Of a DNA stretch of 64,000 nucleotides, positions 17,069-27,172 are shown in pieces. The notes below the pieces were generated by a model, which saw nothing but the letters and a program-made list of their open reading frames with translations, was not told where the DNA came from and made no database searches. Source of the stretch: Mycolicibacterium sp. YH-1. Its GTDB lineage: Bacteria; Actinomycetota; Actinomycetes; Mycobacteriales; Mycobacteriaceae. A program made the position numbers and the translations under genes. Numbering within the stretch: the stretch's first letter is position 1; each line of letters begins with the position of its first letter. Location: positions 2,666,001 to 2,730,000 of the forward strand of contig NZ_CP092915.1 of the NCBI RefSeq assembly GCF_022557175.1. Reading direction: 5' to 3'.

Positions 17069-18322
17069 TCAGGGCTTCCCGAAGACGAGCGCAACGTTGT
17101 GCCCGCCGAATCCGAACGAATTGTTGATCGCGTACTGGTAATTGCCCGTTCGTGGCTCCCCGGCGACGACGTCCAGATCAATCTCCGGATCGAGGTTTCG
17201 CAGGTTCAACGTCGGCGGGACGACTCCGTCTCGCAACGCCAGCACGGTCAGGATGGACTCCACCGCGCCGACGGCGCCGACGGAGTGGCCCAACGCCGAC
17301 TTCGGCGCGTAGACCGCGGGCCTGTTGCTACCCAGGGCATTGTTGATGGCCTTGCCCTCGGCCACGTCCCCAACCGAGGTTCCGGTCGCGTGGGCGTTGA
17401 CGTGGTCGATGTCCTCTCGCGTGAGCCCGGCGAGTTCGATCGCCCGGGTCATCGCGTGTCCTGCTTGGCCACCGGTCGGATCGGGCGCCACGATGTGGTA
17501 GCCGTCCGAGGTGACGCTGGCACCCATCAGTCGGGCCAGAATGCTCGCGCCACGCGCCTTTGCGTGGTCCTCGGTCTCGATGACCAGAAGCGCGCCGCCC
17601 TCGCCGAAGACGAAACCGTTGCGATCCTTGTCGAACGGACGACAGGCGCCCGCCGGATCCTCATTGGTGGTGGAGAGGACGATGCGCATCTGGGCGAACC
17701 CGGCGATGGGCACCGCTTCGATCTTGGTCTCCACGCCACCGCAGATGGCGATGTCTGCCTCGCCGAGCACGATGCTGCGCCATGCGTTCGCGATGCCCTC
17801 GGACCCCGACGCGCACGCCGAGACCGGCGTCACGATGCCGGCCCTGGCGTTGCGCTCGAGACCAACCACCGCTGCTGGCGAATTGGGCATGTATGTCTGC
17901 ACGGCCAGCGGGGATACGGCCTTGTAGCCCTTCTCCCGCATATCGTCGTAGGCGAACAGCAGTTCTTCACTGCTGCCGATTCCGGTGCCGATCGACACCA
18001 TCAGGCGACGGGTGTCGACCTCGGGTGCACCAGCGTGCGCCCAGGCCCGCCTACCGATGACGGTTGACATCTTCTGCAGGTACGAGAGGCGACCCTGCTC
18101 CTCGGGAGTCAGGTCGCTGTCGAAGTCCTCCAGGAGGTGGCCACCGATACGAACCGGTAGGTCGTACAGCTCGACGAACGGGTCATCCAACGTGCGGATG
18201 CCGCTCTCGCCGTCCAGTAGCCGCTTCCAGGTGCTGTCGGCGTCGGTCGCCAACGCGGTCGTCATGGCGTAACCCGTGACGACCACGTTGGGGAAACCGC
18301 TGCCTGTAGTCAACCCTGCCAT
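17069..18322 (-). CDS. kasB: Beta-ketoacyl-ACP synthase KasB
   Basis: This 417-residue thiolase-fold condensing enzyme extends long meromycolyl chains on AcpM. The nucleophile Cys is in [11 protein letters not shown], and the catalytic His residues lie in [11 protein letters not shown] and [13 protein letters not shown]. It is adjacent to and highly similar to kasA, consistent with a tandem duplication, and order distinguishes the two: kasB is the distal copy. In M. tuberculosis KasB completes full-length mycolates and affects acid-fastness. The start is an ATG at 18322. Confidence 0.97.
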   Translation of the reverse strand: MAGLTTGSGFPNVVVTGYAMTTALATDADSTWKRLLDGESGIRTLDDPFVELYDLPVRIGGHLLEDFDSDLTPEEQGRLSYLQKMSTVIGRRAWAHAGAPEVDTRRLMVSIGTGIGSSEELLFAYDDMREKGYKAVSPLAVQTYMPNSPAAVVGLERNARAGIVTPVSACASGSEGIANAWRSIVLGEADIAICGGVETKIEAVPIAGFAQMRIVLSTTNEDPAGACRPFDKDRNGFVFGEGGALLVIETEDHAKARGASILARLMGASVTSDGYHIVAPDPTGGQAGHAMTRAIELAGLTREDIDHVNAHATGTSVGDVAEGKAINNALGSNRPAVYAPKSALGHSVGAVGAVESILTVLALRDGVVPPTLNLRNLDPEIDLDVVAGEPRTGNYQYAINNSFGFGGHNVALVFGKP

Positions 18323-18359
18323 TACTGCTCCGAACGTTCCCCTCTACGCCTGAAGATGG

Positions 18360-19610
18360 TCAGTAGCGCCCGAAGGCTAGAGCGACATTGTGTCCACCGA
18401 AACCGAACGAGTTGTTGATGGCGTACTGGTAGTCGCCATTTCGAGGCTCACCCGCGACGACATCGAGATCGATCTCGGGGTCGGGTGTCTCGTAGTTCAG
18501 TGTCGGTGGGATGACGCCATCCCGCAGTGCGAGCACTGTGAGGATGGACTCCAGTGCGCCGACGGCGCCGATGGAGTGCCCCAGTGCTGACTTCGGTGCG
18601 TACACCGCGGCGTGTTGCACTCCGGCTTCCCGGATGGCGTTTGCCTCGGCGACGTCACCGATCGAGGTGGACGTGGCGTGCGCGTTGACGTGGTTGATGT
18701 CCGTCGGCGAGAGGCCCGCCGTCTCCATCGCCCGCTTCATCGCGTGAGCGGCCCGCAGGCCGTCCGGTGCCGGAGCCACCATGTGGAAGGCATCGGACGA
18801 GATGCCCGCGCCCAGCAGCCTGGCCAGCGGCTTGGCGCCACGAGCCTTGGCGTGCTCCTCGGTCTCGATGACCATGAGCGCACCCGCCTCGCCGAACACG
18901 AACCCATCACGGTCCTTGTCGAACGGACGCGACGCCGCTTCCGGATCGTCATTGCGGGTCGACATGGCCCGCATCATCGAGAACGCCGCGATCGGCAGCG
19001 CCTCGATGGTGCCTTCCACGCCGCCACAGACGGCGATGTCAGCGTCACCCATGACGATCTGTCGCCACGCGTGTGCAATGCCCTCCGAACCCGAGGAACA
19101 GGCCGACACGGGGGTGATGACCCCGGCGCGTGCCCCGAGTTCCAGTCCGACGACAGCGGCGGCACCGTTGGGCATGACCATCTGAACCGCGAGCGGGGAC
19201 ACCTTGCGGGGTCCGCCGTGGTTCATCGCGTCGTACATCTCGACGATCTTCTCGCCGCCACCGAGTCCGGTTCCGATGACCACCGAGAACCGATCCGGGT
19301 CGACCTCGGGGCTACCCGCGGACTCCCAGAGCTGGTTGCCGAGGTACTTCGACATCCGCTGGACGTACGACATGCGTCGCATATCCAGTCGACTCATCAG
19401 CGGATCGAGCGGCTCCTTGAGGTGACCACCGATCTTCACGGCAAGGTCCCACTTGTCGACGAACTCGTCTTCGAGAACGCGGATGCCGCTCTCGCCTGCA
19501 AGCAGAGCCTTCCACGTGCTCTCGATGTCCGGAGCAATCGACGTGGTCGCCGTGACGGCGGTCACGACGACGTTGGGGAAACCGCCGTTAGCAGTGGAAG
19601 GCCTGGTCAC
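18360..19610 (-). CDS. kasA: Beta-ketoacyl-ACP synthase KasA
   Basis: This 416-residue condensing enzyme of FAS-II is essential in mycobacteria and is the target of thiolactomycin. The active site is conserved: Cys in [11 protein letters not shown], His in [11 protein letters not shown], and the Lys/His motif [13 protein letters not shown]; the C-terminus [15 protein letters not shown] is intact. Its start overlaps the acpM stop by 4 bp, so translation is coupled. It shares most of its sequence with KasB downstream. Confidence 0.97.
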   Translation of the reverse strand: MTRPSTANGGFPNVVVTAVTATTSIAPDIESTWKALLAGESGIRVLEDEFVDKWDLAVKIGGHLKEPLDPLMSRLDMRRMSYVQRMSKYLGNQLWESAGSPEVDPDRFSVVIGTGLGGGEKIVEMYDAMNHGGPRKVSPLAVQMVMPNGAAAVVGLELGARAGVITPVSACSSGSEGIAHAWRQIVMGDADIAVCGGVEGTIEALPIAAFSMMRAMSTRNDDPEAASRPFDKDRDGFVFGEAGALMVIETEEHAKARGAKPLARLLGAGISSDAFHMVAPAPDGLRAAHAMKRAMETAGLSPTDINHVNAHATSTSIGDVAEANAIREAGVQHAAVYAPKSALGHSIGAVGALESILTVLALRDGVIPPTLNYETPDPEIDLDVVAGEPRNGDYQYAINNSFGFGGHNVALAFGRY

Positions 19611-19900
19611 TGGGAGAACTTATCGCGCAGTGCTGCGGCGGCCTCGGGGTTCTCTTCCTCGAGCTTCTGGATGTAGGCGACGACGTCTCCGACGGTGCGC
19701 AGGCCCGCGAGGTCCTCGTCCGGGATCTTCACGCCGTACTTGTCCTCGGTCTGCACCGCGATCTCAACCATCGACAGCGAGTCGATGTCCAGGTCGTCGA
19801 CGAACGACTTCTCCGGGGTGACCTCGGAGGGCTCGATGCCCGTGACCTCTTCGATGATCTCGGCAAGTCCGGCGATGATTTCCTGCTGATTGGCGGCCAC
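19607..19900 (-). CDS. acpM: Meromycolate extension acyl carrier protein AcpM
   Basis: I chose the GTG at 19900, preceded by AAGGAG, giving [19 protein letters not shown] and 97 residues; the frame upstream to 20119 overlaps fabD and is not plausible. The phosphopantetheine-attachment Ser is in [13 protein letters not shown] (about residue 41). The acidic tail [17 protein letters not shown] is longer than in E. coli ACP, as in mycobacterial AcpM, though shorter than the 115-residue M. tuberculosis protein I recall. It carries growing meromycolyl chains between FabD, KasA and KasB. Confidence 0.96.
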   Translation of the reverse strand: MAANQQEIIAGLAEIIEEVTGIEPSEVTPEKSFVDDLDIDSLSMVEIAVQTEDKYGVKIPDEDLAGLRTVGDVVAYIQKLEEENPEAAAALRDKFSQ

Positions 19901-19976
19901 GATGGCTCCTTCTATCTCTTCGGTGTCCCGCGCTCCACGGTGGAGGGCGGGAATGAATGTCTTGCGGTTGTACTGG

Positions 19977-20906
19977 TTAGAGCTCGGCGAGCCCGTCCAG
20001 GTCTGCGGGGGTCTTGACGGCGTGCGTCGGTACTCCCCGAAGCTCTCGTTTCGCGATCCCGGTGAGGGTCCCGGCGGGCGGGAACTCGATGATCGCGGCG
20101 ACCGGGCCCTGGGCGCCATTGCGCAGGTACTCGGTGCACAGGTCCCAGCGGACCGGCTTGGTCAACTGGGCCACCAGCTTGGTCATGGCGTCGTCGGCTG
20201 AGGTCACGGGTTGACCGTCGGCGTTGGACAGCAGGGTGGTGGAGGGCGCATTGGTGCTGACGCGCTCGGCGGCCGCGGCGTAGCCGTCCAGCGCCGAGGC
20301 CATGTAGCGGGTGTGGAACGCGCCGGCGGTGGCCAGCTTGCGGACACGTGCCTTGGCGGGGGGATCCTCGATCAGCTTGTCCAGCGCGGACACTGCACCT
20401 GCGGCGACGATCTGGCCCGCGGCGTTGCGGTTGGCCGGCACCAGGTCCAGCGCGTCGAGGCGGGCGAGCACCTCGGCCTCATCGCCACCGAGAACCGCGG
20501 CCATACCTGTCGGCTCGACGGCGCAGGCCTTGGCCATCTCGGCGCCGCGGATGGCGGCGAGCCTGACTGCGTCGTCTGCGGAGATGACGCCGGCGATGGC
20601 GTAGGCCGCGATCTCGCCGACGGAGTGTCCGGCCACGACGGTCGGGGCTCCCGACAACAGGCCGCGCTTGGTCAGTTCCTCGTAGGCCAGCAGCGTGGCC
20701 GCGACCACCAGCGGCTGGGTGACCGCGGTGTCGGTGATCTCGTCGGCGGTCGCCGTGGTGCCGAGGGTCATGAGGTCCAGGCCGCTGATCTCGGACCAGG
20801 TCGCGAGGCGCTCAGCGGTGCCGGCCAGTGCGAGCCACGGCTCGAGCATGCCGGGGGTCTGAGACCCCTGGCCGGGGGCAAGCAAAGCAAGCGTGTCTTG
20901 AGGCAC
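19977..20906 (-). CDS. fabD: Malonyl-CoA:ACP transacylase FabD
   Basis: This 309-residue enzyme loads malonyl groups onto AcpM. The N-terminal LLAPGQGSQTPGML and the nucleophile motif GHSVGEIAAYA (Ser about residue 94) are clear, and the catalytic His is in AFHTRYM. The start is a GTG at 20906. It is first in the FAS-II operon and is preceded by the putative MabR site; acpM follows after 76 bp. Confidence 0.96.
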   Translation of the reverse strand: MPQDTLALLAPGQGSQTPGMLEPWLALAGTAERLATWSEISGLDLMTLGTTATADEITDTAVTQPLVVAATLLAYEELTKRGLLSGAPTVVAGHSVGEIAAYAIAGVISADDAVRLAAIRGAEMAKACAVEPTGMAAVLGGDEAEVLARLDALDLVPANRNAAGQIVAAGAVSALDKLIEDPPAKARVRKLATAGAFHTRYMASALDGYAAAAERVSTNAPSTTLLSNADGQPVTSADDAMTKLVAQLTKPVRWDLCTEYLRNGAQGPVAAIIEFPPAGTLTGIAKRELRGVPTHAVKTPADLDGLAEL

Positions 20907-20950
20907 GAATTAAGAGAACACTGTGAAGACGGGTTTCCGCGGTGTAAGAG

Positions 20951-20956
20951 ATTATG
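20951..20956 (-). promoter_or_regulatory. Candidate -10 of the FAS-II operon promoter
   Basis: On the minus strand CATAAT lies 45 bp before the fabD start and just downstream of the TTTTGT-N9-ACAAAA repeat, a position fit for a regulated -10 element. The -35 is not distinct, so the assignment is tentative. Confidence 0.35.
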
Positions 20957-20971
20957 AACCTCGTCTTATGT

Positions 20972-20992
20972 TTTTGTAGGTAGTCCACAAAA
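20972..20992. promoter_or_regulatory. Inverted repeat TTTTGT-N9-ACAAAA, likely MabR site of the FAS-II promoter
   Basis: The perfect arms TTTTGT (20972-20977) and ACAAAA (20987-20992) lie between fabD and mabR, 66-86 bp upstream of fabD. MabR is known to bind the FAS-II promoter region; that this repeat is its site is inference from position and symmetry. Confidence 0.6.
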
Positions 20993-21032
20993 CAGCATGT
21001 GAAGCGACACGTTCGATATCTGACCGCGACCT

Positions 21033-22319
21033 TCAGCCGAGGACGGTGGGGGCAGATGTGCCCGCGCGAGGGCGGATCGGCGGGGCCATACCACCATTTA
21101 ACGAGTTGGTGTGTGATCCATGACGGCCGAGTCGGCCCACGGTGGTGGCAACGCGCAGTACATAGGCATCCCGCGGCAGGGTCGGATCTCGCCCGGTGAA
21201 GTCCGCGATCCGTTTGAGCCGGTAGCGCACGGTGTTTGGATGAACGAACAATTTGCGTGCGCAAGCCTCTATGGCGCCCCCGGAATCGAGGTACGCGTCC
21301 AGGGTTTCGGCGAGCGCGGGACCGGCGTCTGCCAGCGGGCGCATGACGTCGGTGTCCAGGGCGGAGATTGCTGACGGGTCACCCAGCAGCGCGCGCTCGG
21401 GCAGTAGCTCGCGGGCGGTGACGGGCCGCGGCGCGCCGCTCCACCCGGCGACGGCGTTCATGCCGGCGATGGCCTCGGCGGCGCTGTAGTGCGCCGCGGA
21501 GAGTGACGACGCGACCGGCCCGATCACGACCGGTCCGTCGGAGAAGACCTCGAGTAGTTCGTTGAGGAACTTGTCGGTGGGGGACAGGCGGCCCGACACG
21601 ATGGCCACCAGCCATGTGCCGTGCACGTCGGTCAGTGCGCTGCGGCCGTGCGCCGCGACGATCGCGTGGATGTCCTCGCTGGTGTAGTCGATCCGTCCGG
21701 GTTGCGGCAGGCCGACCAGGACAGTCGCGGGCGCGGTGGCATCCCAGTTCAGCGCGGCCGCCTGTGATGAGAGTTCGGGGCCGACGTCACCACGCACAAC
21801 GGCGTCGACGACGTTGGCCTCCATTCTCGTGTCCCAGGCGCCGCGAGACTCCGCGGCGTCGGCGTATCCCGATGCCGCGGCGAACGCGAGGTTGCGGCTG
21901 TAGCGCAGGATGCCCACGGTGAGTGCCGTCATCTGGTCGTCGTTGCGGGCCAGCATCGGCACGGCTTCCTCGAAGTGCTCCATCGTGACCCGCACCATGT
22001 CCACGGTCTGCCGTAGCGCGATCCGCCGGGTGAGCTCCTGGGGAACCAGGGCGAACGCATCGGCGGTCAACCCGACGTCGCCGCGTGGGTTGCGCATCCA
22101 CTCGGCGAAGTTCACCAACGCCGTCTGGACGACGAGCTGGACGCTGGCGCGTTGAGACGCCTCGAGGTCGGCGAAGAACGGCAGTCGTTCTCCCATCACA
22201 TGGACGGCCTCGGTGGCCAACCGCCCCGAGTACTGCTTCACGCGGCGCAGCAGGGCCTCGGGGACGGAGTCCAGCAGCTCTAGCGACGACCGCGCCGCGT
22301 CGGGCAATTTGTCGGTCAT
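21033..22319 (-). CDS. mabR: PucR-type transcriptional regulator of mycolic acid synthesis, MabR
   Basis: This 428-residue protein has an N-terminal helical region, a GGDEF-like middle domain (about 165-300) and a C-terminal PucR-type helix-turn-helix, ACARKLFVHPNTVRYRLKRI (about 361-380), followed by a basic tail. It corresponds in place to Rv2242, MabR, reported as the regulator of the FAS-II operon that responds to long-chain acyl-CoA. It lies directly upstream of fabD on the same strand and downstream of aceE, 55 bp from its stop. Confidence 0.93.
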   Translation of the reverse strand: MTDKLPDAARSSLELLDSVPEALLRRVKQYSGRLATEAVHVMGERLPFFADLEASQRASVQLVVQTALVNFAEWMRNPRGDVGLTADAFALVPQELTRRIALRQTVDMVRVTMEHFEEAVPMLARNDDQMTALTVGILRYSRNLAFAAASGYADAAESRGAWDTRMEANVVDAVVRGDVGPELSSQAAALNWDATAPATVLVGLPQPGRIDYTSEDIHAIVAAHGRSALTDVHGTWLVAIVSGRLSPTDKFLNELLEVFSDGPVVIGPVASSLSAAHYSAAEAIAGMNAVAGWSGAPRPVTARELLPERALLGDPSAISALDTDVMRPLADAGPALAETLDAYLDSGGAIEACARKLFVHPNTVRYRLKRIADFTGRDPTLPRDAYVLRVATTVGRLGRHGSHTNSLNGGMAPPIRPRAGTSAPTVLG

Positions 22320-22351
22320 CCCTAAAAGATACGCGCCTCGTCTGGCAGTTT

Positions 22352-22360
22352 CCTACAAAC
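22352..22360. promoter_or_regulatory. CCTACAAAC half-site upstream of mabR
   Basis: The 8-mer CCTACAAA recurs in the MabR-like site of the fabD promoter (minus strand, around 20973-20980). Here it lies about 33-41 bp before the mabR start, suggesting autoregulation. One half-site alone is weak evidence. Confidence 0.3.
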
Positions 22361-22374
22361 CGGGGAACCCGCCC

Positions 22375-25164
22375 TCAGGCGCTGCCGGTGTCCTTGAAGG
22401 AAACCCCGGCAGCCAGCACGTCATCGATGCGGTACTGCTTGGCGGCCGCGACGGCGACCGAGGGGTCGATCTCACCGTCACGGGCCAGTGCCTCGAGCAC
22501 CGCCACCACGACCGACTCGGCGTCGGTGTTGAAGTAGCGCCGCGCGGCCGGCCGGGTGTCGGAGAAGCCGAATCCGTCGGTACCGAGGGTGACGTAGGTG
22601 TTGGGCACCCACGGGCGAATCTGCTCGGGCACCGCGCGCATCCAGTCCGAGACCGCGATGGCCGGTCCGACGGTGGAGCCCAGCACCTTCGTCAGATAGG
22701 CCTGGCCGGCCTCCCGGTCGGGATGGCGCAGCGCCTCCCTGTCGACCGCCACGCCGTCACGGTTGAGCTCACCCCAGCTCGTCACCGACCAGACGTCGGC
22801 CGCGACGTCCCAGTCGGCGGCCAGCATGTCGGCTGCGCGCAGCGCCTCGGGCATCGCGACACCGGAGGCCAGGATCTGCGCGACGTTGGTGCGCTTCTCC
22901 TTCGCCGCGCGGAAGCGGTAGATACCGCGCAACACGCCCTCGGGGTCGAAGTTCTCCGGCTCGGCCGGCTGGAGGTAGGGCTCGTTGTAGATCGTGATGT
23001 AGAAGAAGACGTTCTCCGGTGTGTCGCCGAACATCCGCTCCAGGCCGCTCTCGACGATGTGGGCGATCTCGTAGGCGAAGGCCGGATCGTAGGTCACCAC
23101 AGCCGGATTGGTCGACGCCAGCAGCAGTGAGTGGCCGTCGGCGTGCTGCAGCCCCTCGCCGGTGAGCGTCGTGCGTCCCGCGGTGGCGCCGAGGACGAAG
23201 CCGCGGGCCATCTGATCGGCAGCTGCCCAGAACCCGTCGCCGGTGCGCTGGAACCCGAACATCGAGTAGAAGATGTAGATCGGGATCATCGGCTCGTCGT
23301 GGGTGGCGTAGGAAGTGCCCACGGCGGTGAAGGACGCGGTCGACCCGGCCTCGTTGATGCCCTCGTGCAGGATCTGCCCGATTTCACTTTCCTTGTACGC
23401 CAACATCAGTTCGGCGTCCACCGCGGTGTAGAGCTGGCCGTTGCGGTTGTAGATCTTCAAGGACGGGAACCACGAGTCCATGCCGAAGGTGCGCGCCTCG
23501 TCGGGGATGATCGGCACGATCCGCTTGCCGATCTCCTTGTCCCGCAACAACTCCTTGAAGGTGCGGACCGTCGCCATGGTGGTGGCGACCTCCTGGTTGC
23601 CCGAACCCTTCTTGAGCGCCTTGTAGGTGTCGGTCGGCGGCAGGTTCAGCCGCTTGGTCTTGGACCGCCGCTCGGGCAGGAAACCGCCAAGGGTGCGCCG
23701 CCGATCCAGCATGTAGCGGATCTCCGGCGCGTTGGGGCCCGGGTGGAAGTAAGGAGGCAGGTACGGATCCTCCTCCAATGCGGCGTCGGAGACCGGAATC
23801 CGGATCGCGTCCCGGAAGCTCTTGAGGTCTTGGAGCGCCAGCTTCTTCATCTGATGGGTGGCGTTGCGACCCTCGAAGTGCGCACCCAGCGTGTAGCCCT
23901 TGATGGTCTTGGCGAGGATCACCGTCGGCTGGCCCTTGTGCTCGGTGGCCGCGCGGTAGGCCGCGTACACCTTGCGGTAGTCGTGCCCGCCGCGCTTGAG
24001 GTTCCAGATCTCCTGATCCGTCATCGGCTCGACGAGGGCCTTGGTCCGGGGGTCGCGGCCGAAGAAGTGGTCGCGGACGTAGCCGCCGTCGTTGGCCTTG
24101 TAGGTCTGGTAGTCGCCGTCGGGCGTGGTGTTCATCAGGTTCACCAGCGCGCCATCGCGGTCGGCGTGCAGCAGCGCGTCCCACTCGCGGCCCCACACCA
24201 CCTTGATGACGTTCCAGCCCGCGCCGCGGAAGAACGACTCCAGCTCCTGGATGATCTTGCCGTTGCCGCGCACCGGGCCGTCGAGACGCTGCAGATTGCA
24301 GTTGACGACGTAGGTCAGGTTGTCCAGTCCCTCATTGGCCGCCACCTGGATGAGGCCACGGGACTCCGGCTCGTCCATCTCGCCGTCGCCGAGGAACGCC
24401 CACACGTGCTGATCGGAGGTGTCCTTGAGGCCGCGGTCGTGCAGGTAGTGGTTGAACCGGGCCTGATAGATCGCGTTCATCGGGCCAAGGCCCATTGACA
24501 CCGTGGGGAACTCCCAGAAGTCGGGCATGAGACGCGGGTGCGGGTAGGACGGCAGACCGCCGCCGGGATGGCTGTGCTCCTGGCGGAAACCATCCAGTTG
24601 GTCGGCCGTTAGCCGACCCTCGAGGAATGCGCGGGCGTAGATGCCGGGGGAGGCGTGACCCTGAATGAAGATCTGATCGCCGCCGCCGGGATGCGACTTT
24701 CCGCGGAAGAAGTGGTTGAAGCCGACCTCGTACAGCGCCGCCGACGACGCGTAGGTCGAGATGTGGCCGCCCACACCGACACCCGGCCGCTGCGCGCGGT
24801 GCACCATGATCGCGGCGTTCCACCGGATCCAGGCCCGGTAGCGGCGCTCGACGTCCTCGTCGCCGGGAAACCATGGCTCGAGTTCAGTCGGAATCGTGTT
24901 GACGTAGTCGGTCGACGTGAGCGCGGGGATGGCGACTCGTTGTTCGCCGGCGCGCTCCAGAAGCCGCAGCATGAGGTAGCGGGCCCGGGCCGGGCCGGAC
25001 CGCTCGAGCAGCGCGTCGAACGACTCCAGCCACTCGGCGGTCTCGTCGGAGTCGATATCGGGTAGATAGGAGGCAACACCCTCGCGAATGACTCGAACTC
25101 GGTCCGGTTCGCTTGGGCTGCCTGAGTTTTGGGCCAGATCTTGACGCGCGAACTCGGTAGTCAC
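22375..25164 (-). CDS. aceE: Pyruvate dehydrogenase E1 component (homodimeric type)
   Basis: From the GTG at 25164, with AAGGAG upstream, the product is 929 residues; the extra N-terminal stretch to 25302 is not conserved. The thiamine-diphosphate motif begins [12 protein letters not shown] and ends NCN (about residues 245-275). Homodimeric E1-specific segments such as [19 protein letters not shown] and [14 protein letters not shown] are present. It decarboxylates pyruvate and passes the acetyl group to the E2 lipoyl domain. The monocistronic gene lies upstream of mabR and is divergent from the lipoprotein gene, as for Rv2241. Confidence 0.97.
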   Translation of the reverse strand: MTTEFARQDLAQNSGSPSEPDRVRVIREGVASYLPDIDSDETAEWLESFDALLERSGPARARYLMLRLLERAGEQRVAIPALTSTDYVNTIPTELEPWFPGDEDVERRYRAWIRWNAAIMVHRAQRPGVGVGGHISTYASSAALYEVGFNHFFRGKSHPGGGDQIFIQGHASPGIYARAFLEGRLTADQLDGFRQEHSHPGGGLPSYPHPRLMPDFWEFPTVSMGLGPMNAIYQARFNHYLHDRGLKDTSDQHVWAFLGDGEMDEPESRGLIQVAANEGLDNLTYVVNCNLQRLDGPVRGNGKIIQELESFFRGAGWNVIKVVWGREWDALLHADRDGALVNLMNTTPDGDYQTYKANDGGYVRDHFFGRDPRTKALVEPMTDQEIWNLKRGGHDYRKVYAAYRAATEHKGQPTVILAKTIKGYTLGAHFEGRNATHQMKKLALQDLKSFRDAIRIPVSDAALEEDPYLPPYFHPGPNAPEIRYMLDRRRTLGGFLPERRSKTKRLNLPPTDTYKALKKGSGNQEVATTMATVRTFKELLRDKEIGKRIVPIIPDEARTFGMDSWFPSLKIYNRNGQLYTAVDAELMLAYKESEIGQILHEGINEAGSTASFTAVGTSYATHDEPMIPIYIFYSMFGFQRTGDGFWAAADQMARGFVLGATAGRTTLTGEGLQHADGHSLLLASTNPAVVTYDPAFAYEIAHIVESGLERMFGDTPENVFFYITIYNEPYLQPAEPENFDPEGVLRGIYRFRAAKEKRTNVAQILASGVAMPEALRAADMLAADWDVAADVWSVTSWGELNRDGVAVDREALRHPDREAGQAYLTKVLGSTVGPAIAVSDWMRAVPEQIRPWVPNTYVTLGTDGFGFSDTRPAARRYFNTDAESVVVAVLEALARDGEIDPSVAVAAAKQYRIDDVLAAGVSFKDTGSA

Positions 25165-25322
25165 TGCCGCTCCTTGGTTTGGCGGAATCGATTGCTCGCG
25201 ACAATGAGGGTGGTCATCGCGAACTACTTCATCCTGCCTCAATCGTGCGCCGGAAGTGCGCCCGGGTTGGCCTATGCCATGACTCGGTAGGGAGGGCGGC
25301 AAACCGGTAACGTCTGTAGACC

Positions 25323-25898
25323 GTGACCGGGGGAAGGCTGCAGGCGGGACGCCTGCGCGCCGTGGGCGTCGTCGCGGGATGCGCGGCTGGACTGCTCATG
25401 GTCGTCGTCGGGTGCCAGAGCGTGACCCAAGGTGACGCGACCGTGGATGCCGCGGACCCGCCGGTCTACCGGGCGTCGGTGTCGGCGTCGAGCGAGGAGT
25501 CCGCGGCCAGTTCGAGTGCCCGAGAATCCCAGCGTCAGTCGTCGTCGACGACGAAGGCGGTGCACACGGCATGCGACGCGCTGAGTTCCACCAGCGTCGA
25601 TGCGGTCGCGGCGCTCAACGGCTACGTCGGGGCCTACAACGACAACGCACCCGATGTGGTGGCCAAGGCGGTACCCGCGATCGATGCGCTGAACCGCAGT
25701 GCCGACGAGGTGGCGGGCAGTATCTCCGAGCCACTCTCGCCCGAGCTGAGGGCCGCCCTCACGGGCTGGGTTGATGCAGCTAGGGCCCTTGCGGCGGCTG
25801 TAGCCAAGGACGCGGGGATGGATGAGTTCAACTCCGCCGTCGGCCGACTCAACGATTCCCAGGCGGCCGCACTGGGTCTCTGCGACGCTGCATATTGA
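25323..25898 (+). CDS. Putative lipoprotein (Rv2240c-like)
   Basis: This 191-residue protein has an N-terminal signal with a lipobox ending MVVVGC (Cys31), so it is probably a lipoprotein attached to the outer face of the plasma membrane. A Ser-rich linker (about residues 50-77) follows, then a helical domain with two Cys that could pair (TACDALS and GLCDAAY). The start is a GTG at 25323. The function is unknown. The place next to aceE matches Rv2240c. Confidence 0.82.
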   Translation: MTGGRLQAGRLRAVGVVAGCAAGLLMVVVGCQSVTQGDATVDAADPPVYRASVSASSEESAASSSARESQRQSSSTTKAVHTACDALSSTSVDAVAALNGYVGAYNDNAPDVVAKAVPAIDALNRSADEVAGSISEPLSPELRAALTGWVDAARALAAAVAKDAGMDEFNSAVGRLNDSQAAALGLCDAAY

Positions 25899-25992
25899 GC
25901 AACTTGCGTGCCTGTGACGTGCACATCGGTCGCAGCGTGCGACTATAGGGCCGACGCACCTAGTGCATACCCGCAGGCTGAAGGAGGACAGG

Positions 25993-26415
25993 GTGGTTAC
26001 GGCGGATTCGCCGCGCTATGCCAGCAGGTTGGGCATAGAAAAGGATCTGGTTGTCCAGGAGCTTGGCTGGGACGAAGACACCGATGACGACATCCGGGCG
26101 GATATCGAGGACGCCTCTGGCAGCGAGCTGCTCGACGAGGATTCCGACGAGGTCGTAGACGTAGTGCTGCTGTGGTGGCGCGATGACGACGGCGACCTCG
26201 TAGACCGCCTGATGGATGCGATAACTCCGCTGGCCGACGACGGGGTGATCTGGGTGATCACACCGAAGACCGGCAAGCCGGGACACGTGCAGCCGGCGGA
26301 GATCGCCGAGTCCGCACCTACCGCGGGCCTCATGCAGACGTCTTCGGCGAATCTTGGGGACTGGATCGCCAGTCGCCTCGTGCAGCCGAAGTCGAAGAGC
26401 GCCGGGCGCCGATAG
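25993..26415 (+). CDS. DUF3052 family protein (Rv2239c-like)
   Basis: The GTG at 25993 has AAGGAGG at 25981-25987 and gives 140 residues. The very acidic N-terminal half (WDEDTDDDIRADIED) and the segment LLWWRDDDGDL, then VIWVITPKTGKPGHVQP and NLGDWIASRLV, are typical of DUF3052. It is cytosolic and of unknown function. It is followed 7 bp later by ahpE, so the two are probably co-transcribed. Confidence 0.88.
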   Translation: MVTADSPRYASRLGIEKDLVVQELGWDEDTDDDIRADIEDASGSELLDEDSDEVVDVVLLWWRDDDGDLVDRLMDAITPLADDGVIWVITPKTGKPGHVQPAEIAESAPTAGLMQTSSANLGDWIASRLVQPKSKSAGRR

Positions 26416-26422
26416 GGGCGAC

Positions 26423-26887
26423 ATGCTGGGACCAGGCGCGTTGGCGCCTGACTTCACCCTGAAGGACCAGGCGGGCCAGCCCGTGTCCCTGCGTACCTTC
26501 CGCGACGATCGCGACGTGCTGCTGGTGTTCTTTCCACTGGCGTTCACGCCGGTCTGCCAGGGGGAGTTGGCGCTGATTCAGGAGAACCTCGCGAGTTACC
26601 AGAACGCGGACACGCAGACGCTGGCCATCTCGGTGGGACCTCCGCCGACACACAAGGTGTGGGCGAACCAGAGCGGCTTCACCCTGCCGCTGCTGTCGGA
26701 CTTCTGGCCGCACGGGGAGGTCTCGTCGGCCTATGGCGTGTTCAATGACGACAGCGGCTACCCCAACCGAGGGACGTTCGCCGTCGACCGGGGCGGCGTC
26801 ATCAGGTTCTCGGAGATGAAGTCCCCCGGTGAGATGCGCGACCAAGCGGTGTGGACCGATGCATTGGCGGCGCTGCGCGGGAGCTGA
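26423..26887 (+). CDS. ahpE: One-cysteine peroxiredoxin AhpE
   Basis: The ATG at 26423 gives 154 residues and opens MLGPGALAPDFTLKDQAG. The peroxidatic Cys is in FPLAFTPVCQGEL (about residue 46), with Thr three residues before and Arg later, as in AhpE. M. tuberculosis AhpE (Rv2238c) reduces peroxides and peroxynitrite and is recycled by mycothiol/mycoredoxin. No resolving Cys is seen. It follows the DUF3052 gene by 7 bp. Confidence 0.94.
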   Translation: MLGPGALAPDFTLKDQAGQPVSLRTFRDDRDVLLVFFPLAFTPVCQGELALIQENLASYQNADTQTLAISVGPPPTHKVWANQSGFTLPLLSDFWPHGEVSSAYGVFNDDSGYPNRGTFAVDRGGVIRFSEMKSPGEMRDQAVWTDALAALRGS

Positions 26888-26933
26888 CGGATTTTTCGGG
26901 GACGCGTCTCGACGTGTAGCCTCCCCCGAGCAC

Positions 26934-27008
26934 GGGCGTGTAGCTCAGTGGTAGAGCTCTGGTTTTACACACCAGCGGTCGCAGGTTCGATACCTGTCGC
27001 GCCCACCA
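26934..27008 (+). tRNA. tRNA-Val (anticodon TAC)
   Basis: The sequence folds as a full cloverleaf of 75 nt including CCA: acceptor GGGCGTG pairs with CGCGCCC (one G-U pair), the D-arm GCTC/GAGC, an anticodon stem CTGGT/ACCAG around loop TTTACAC with anticodon TAC at 26966-26968, and the T-arm GCAGG-TTCGATA-CCTGT. The CCA is encoded. The gap 27009-27172 after it shows no gene. Confidence 0.95.
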
Positions 27009-27172
27009 AGTTTTGCAAGTCATATGAACGCGATGCCCGTCGCGTGTCGGCGCTCACGACAGTGGTGCAGAACTCGCGAGGATTGCGCCGAGATCTGCAT
27101 GAGCGTTGTAGATCGCGCAGAGCCACGACGCTCACGCAGAAGTCGGCGTGGAATGCGCAGTTCTGGGGCGAT

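Noticed and set aside
23131..24498. 455-residue plus-strand open frame opposite aceE
   Set aside because: Antisense shadow of the pyruvate dehydrogenase E1 gene.
27009..27172. Possible integration site after tRNA-Val
   Set aside because: No integrase, no repeat of the tRNA 3' end and no small gene could be found in the gap.
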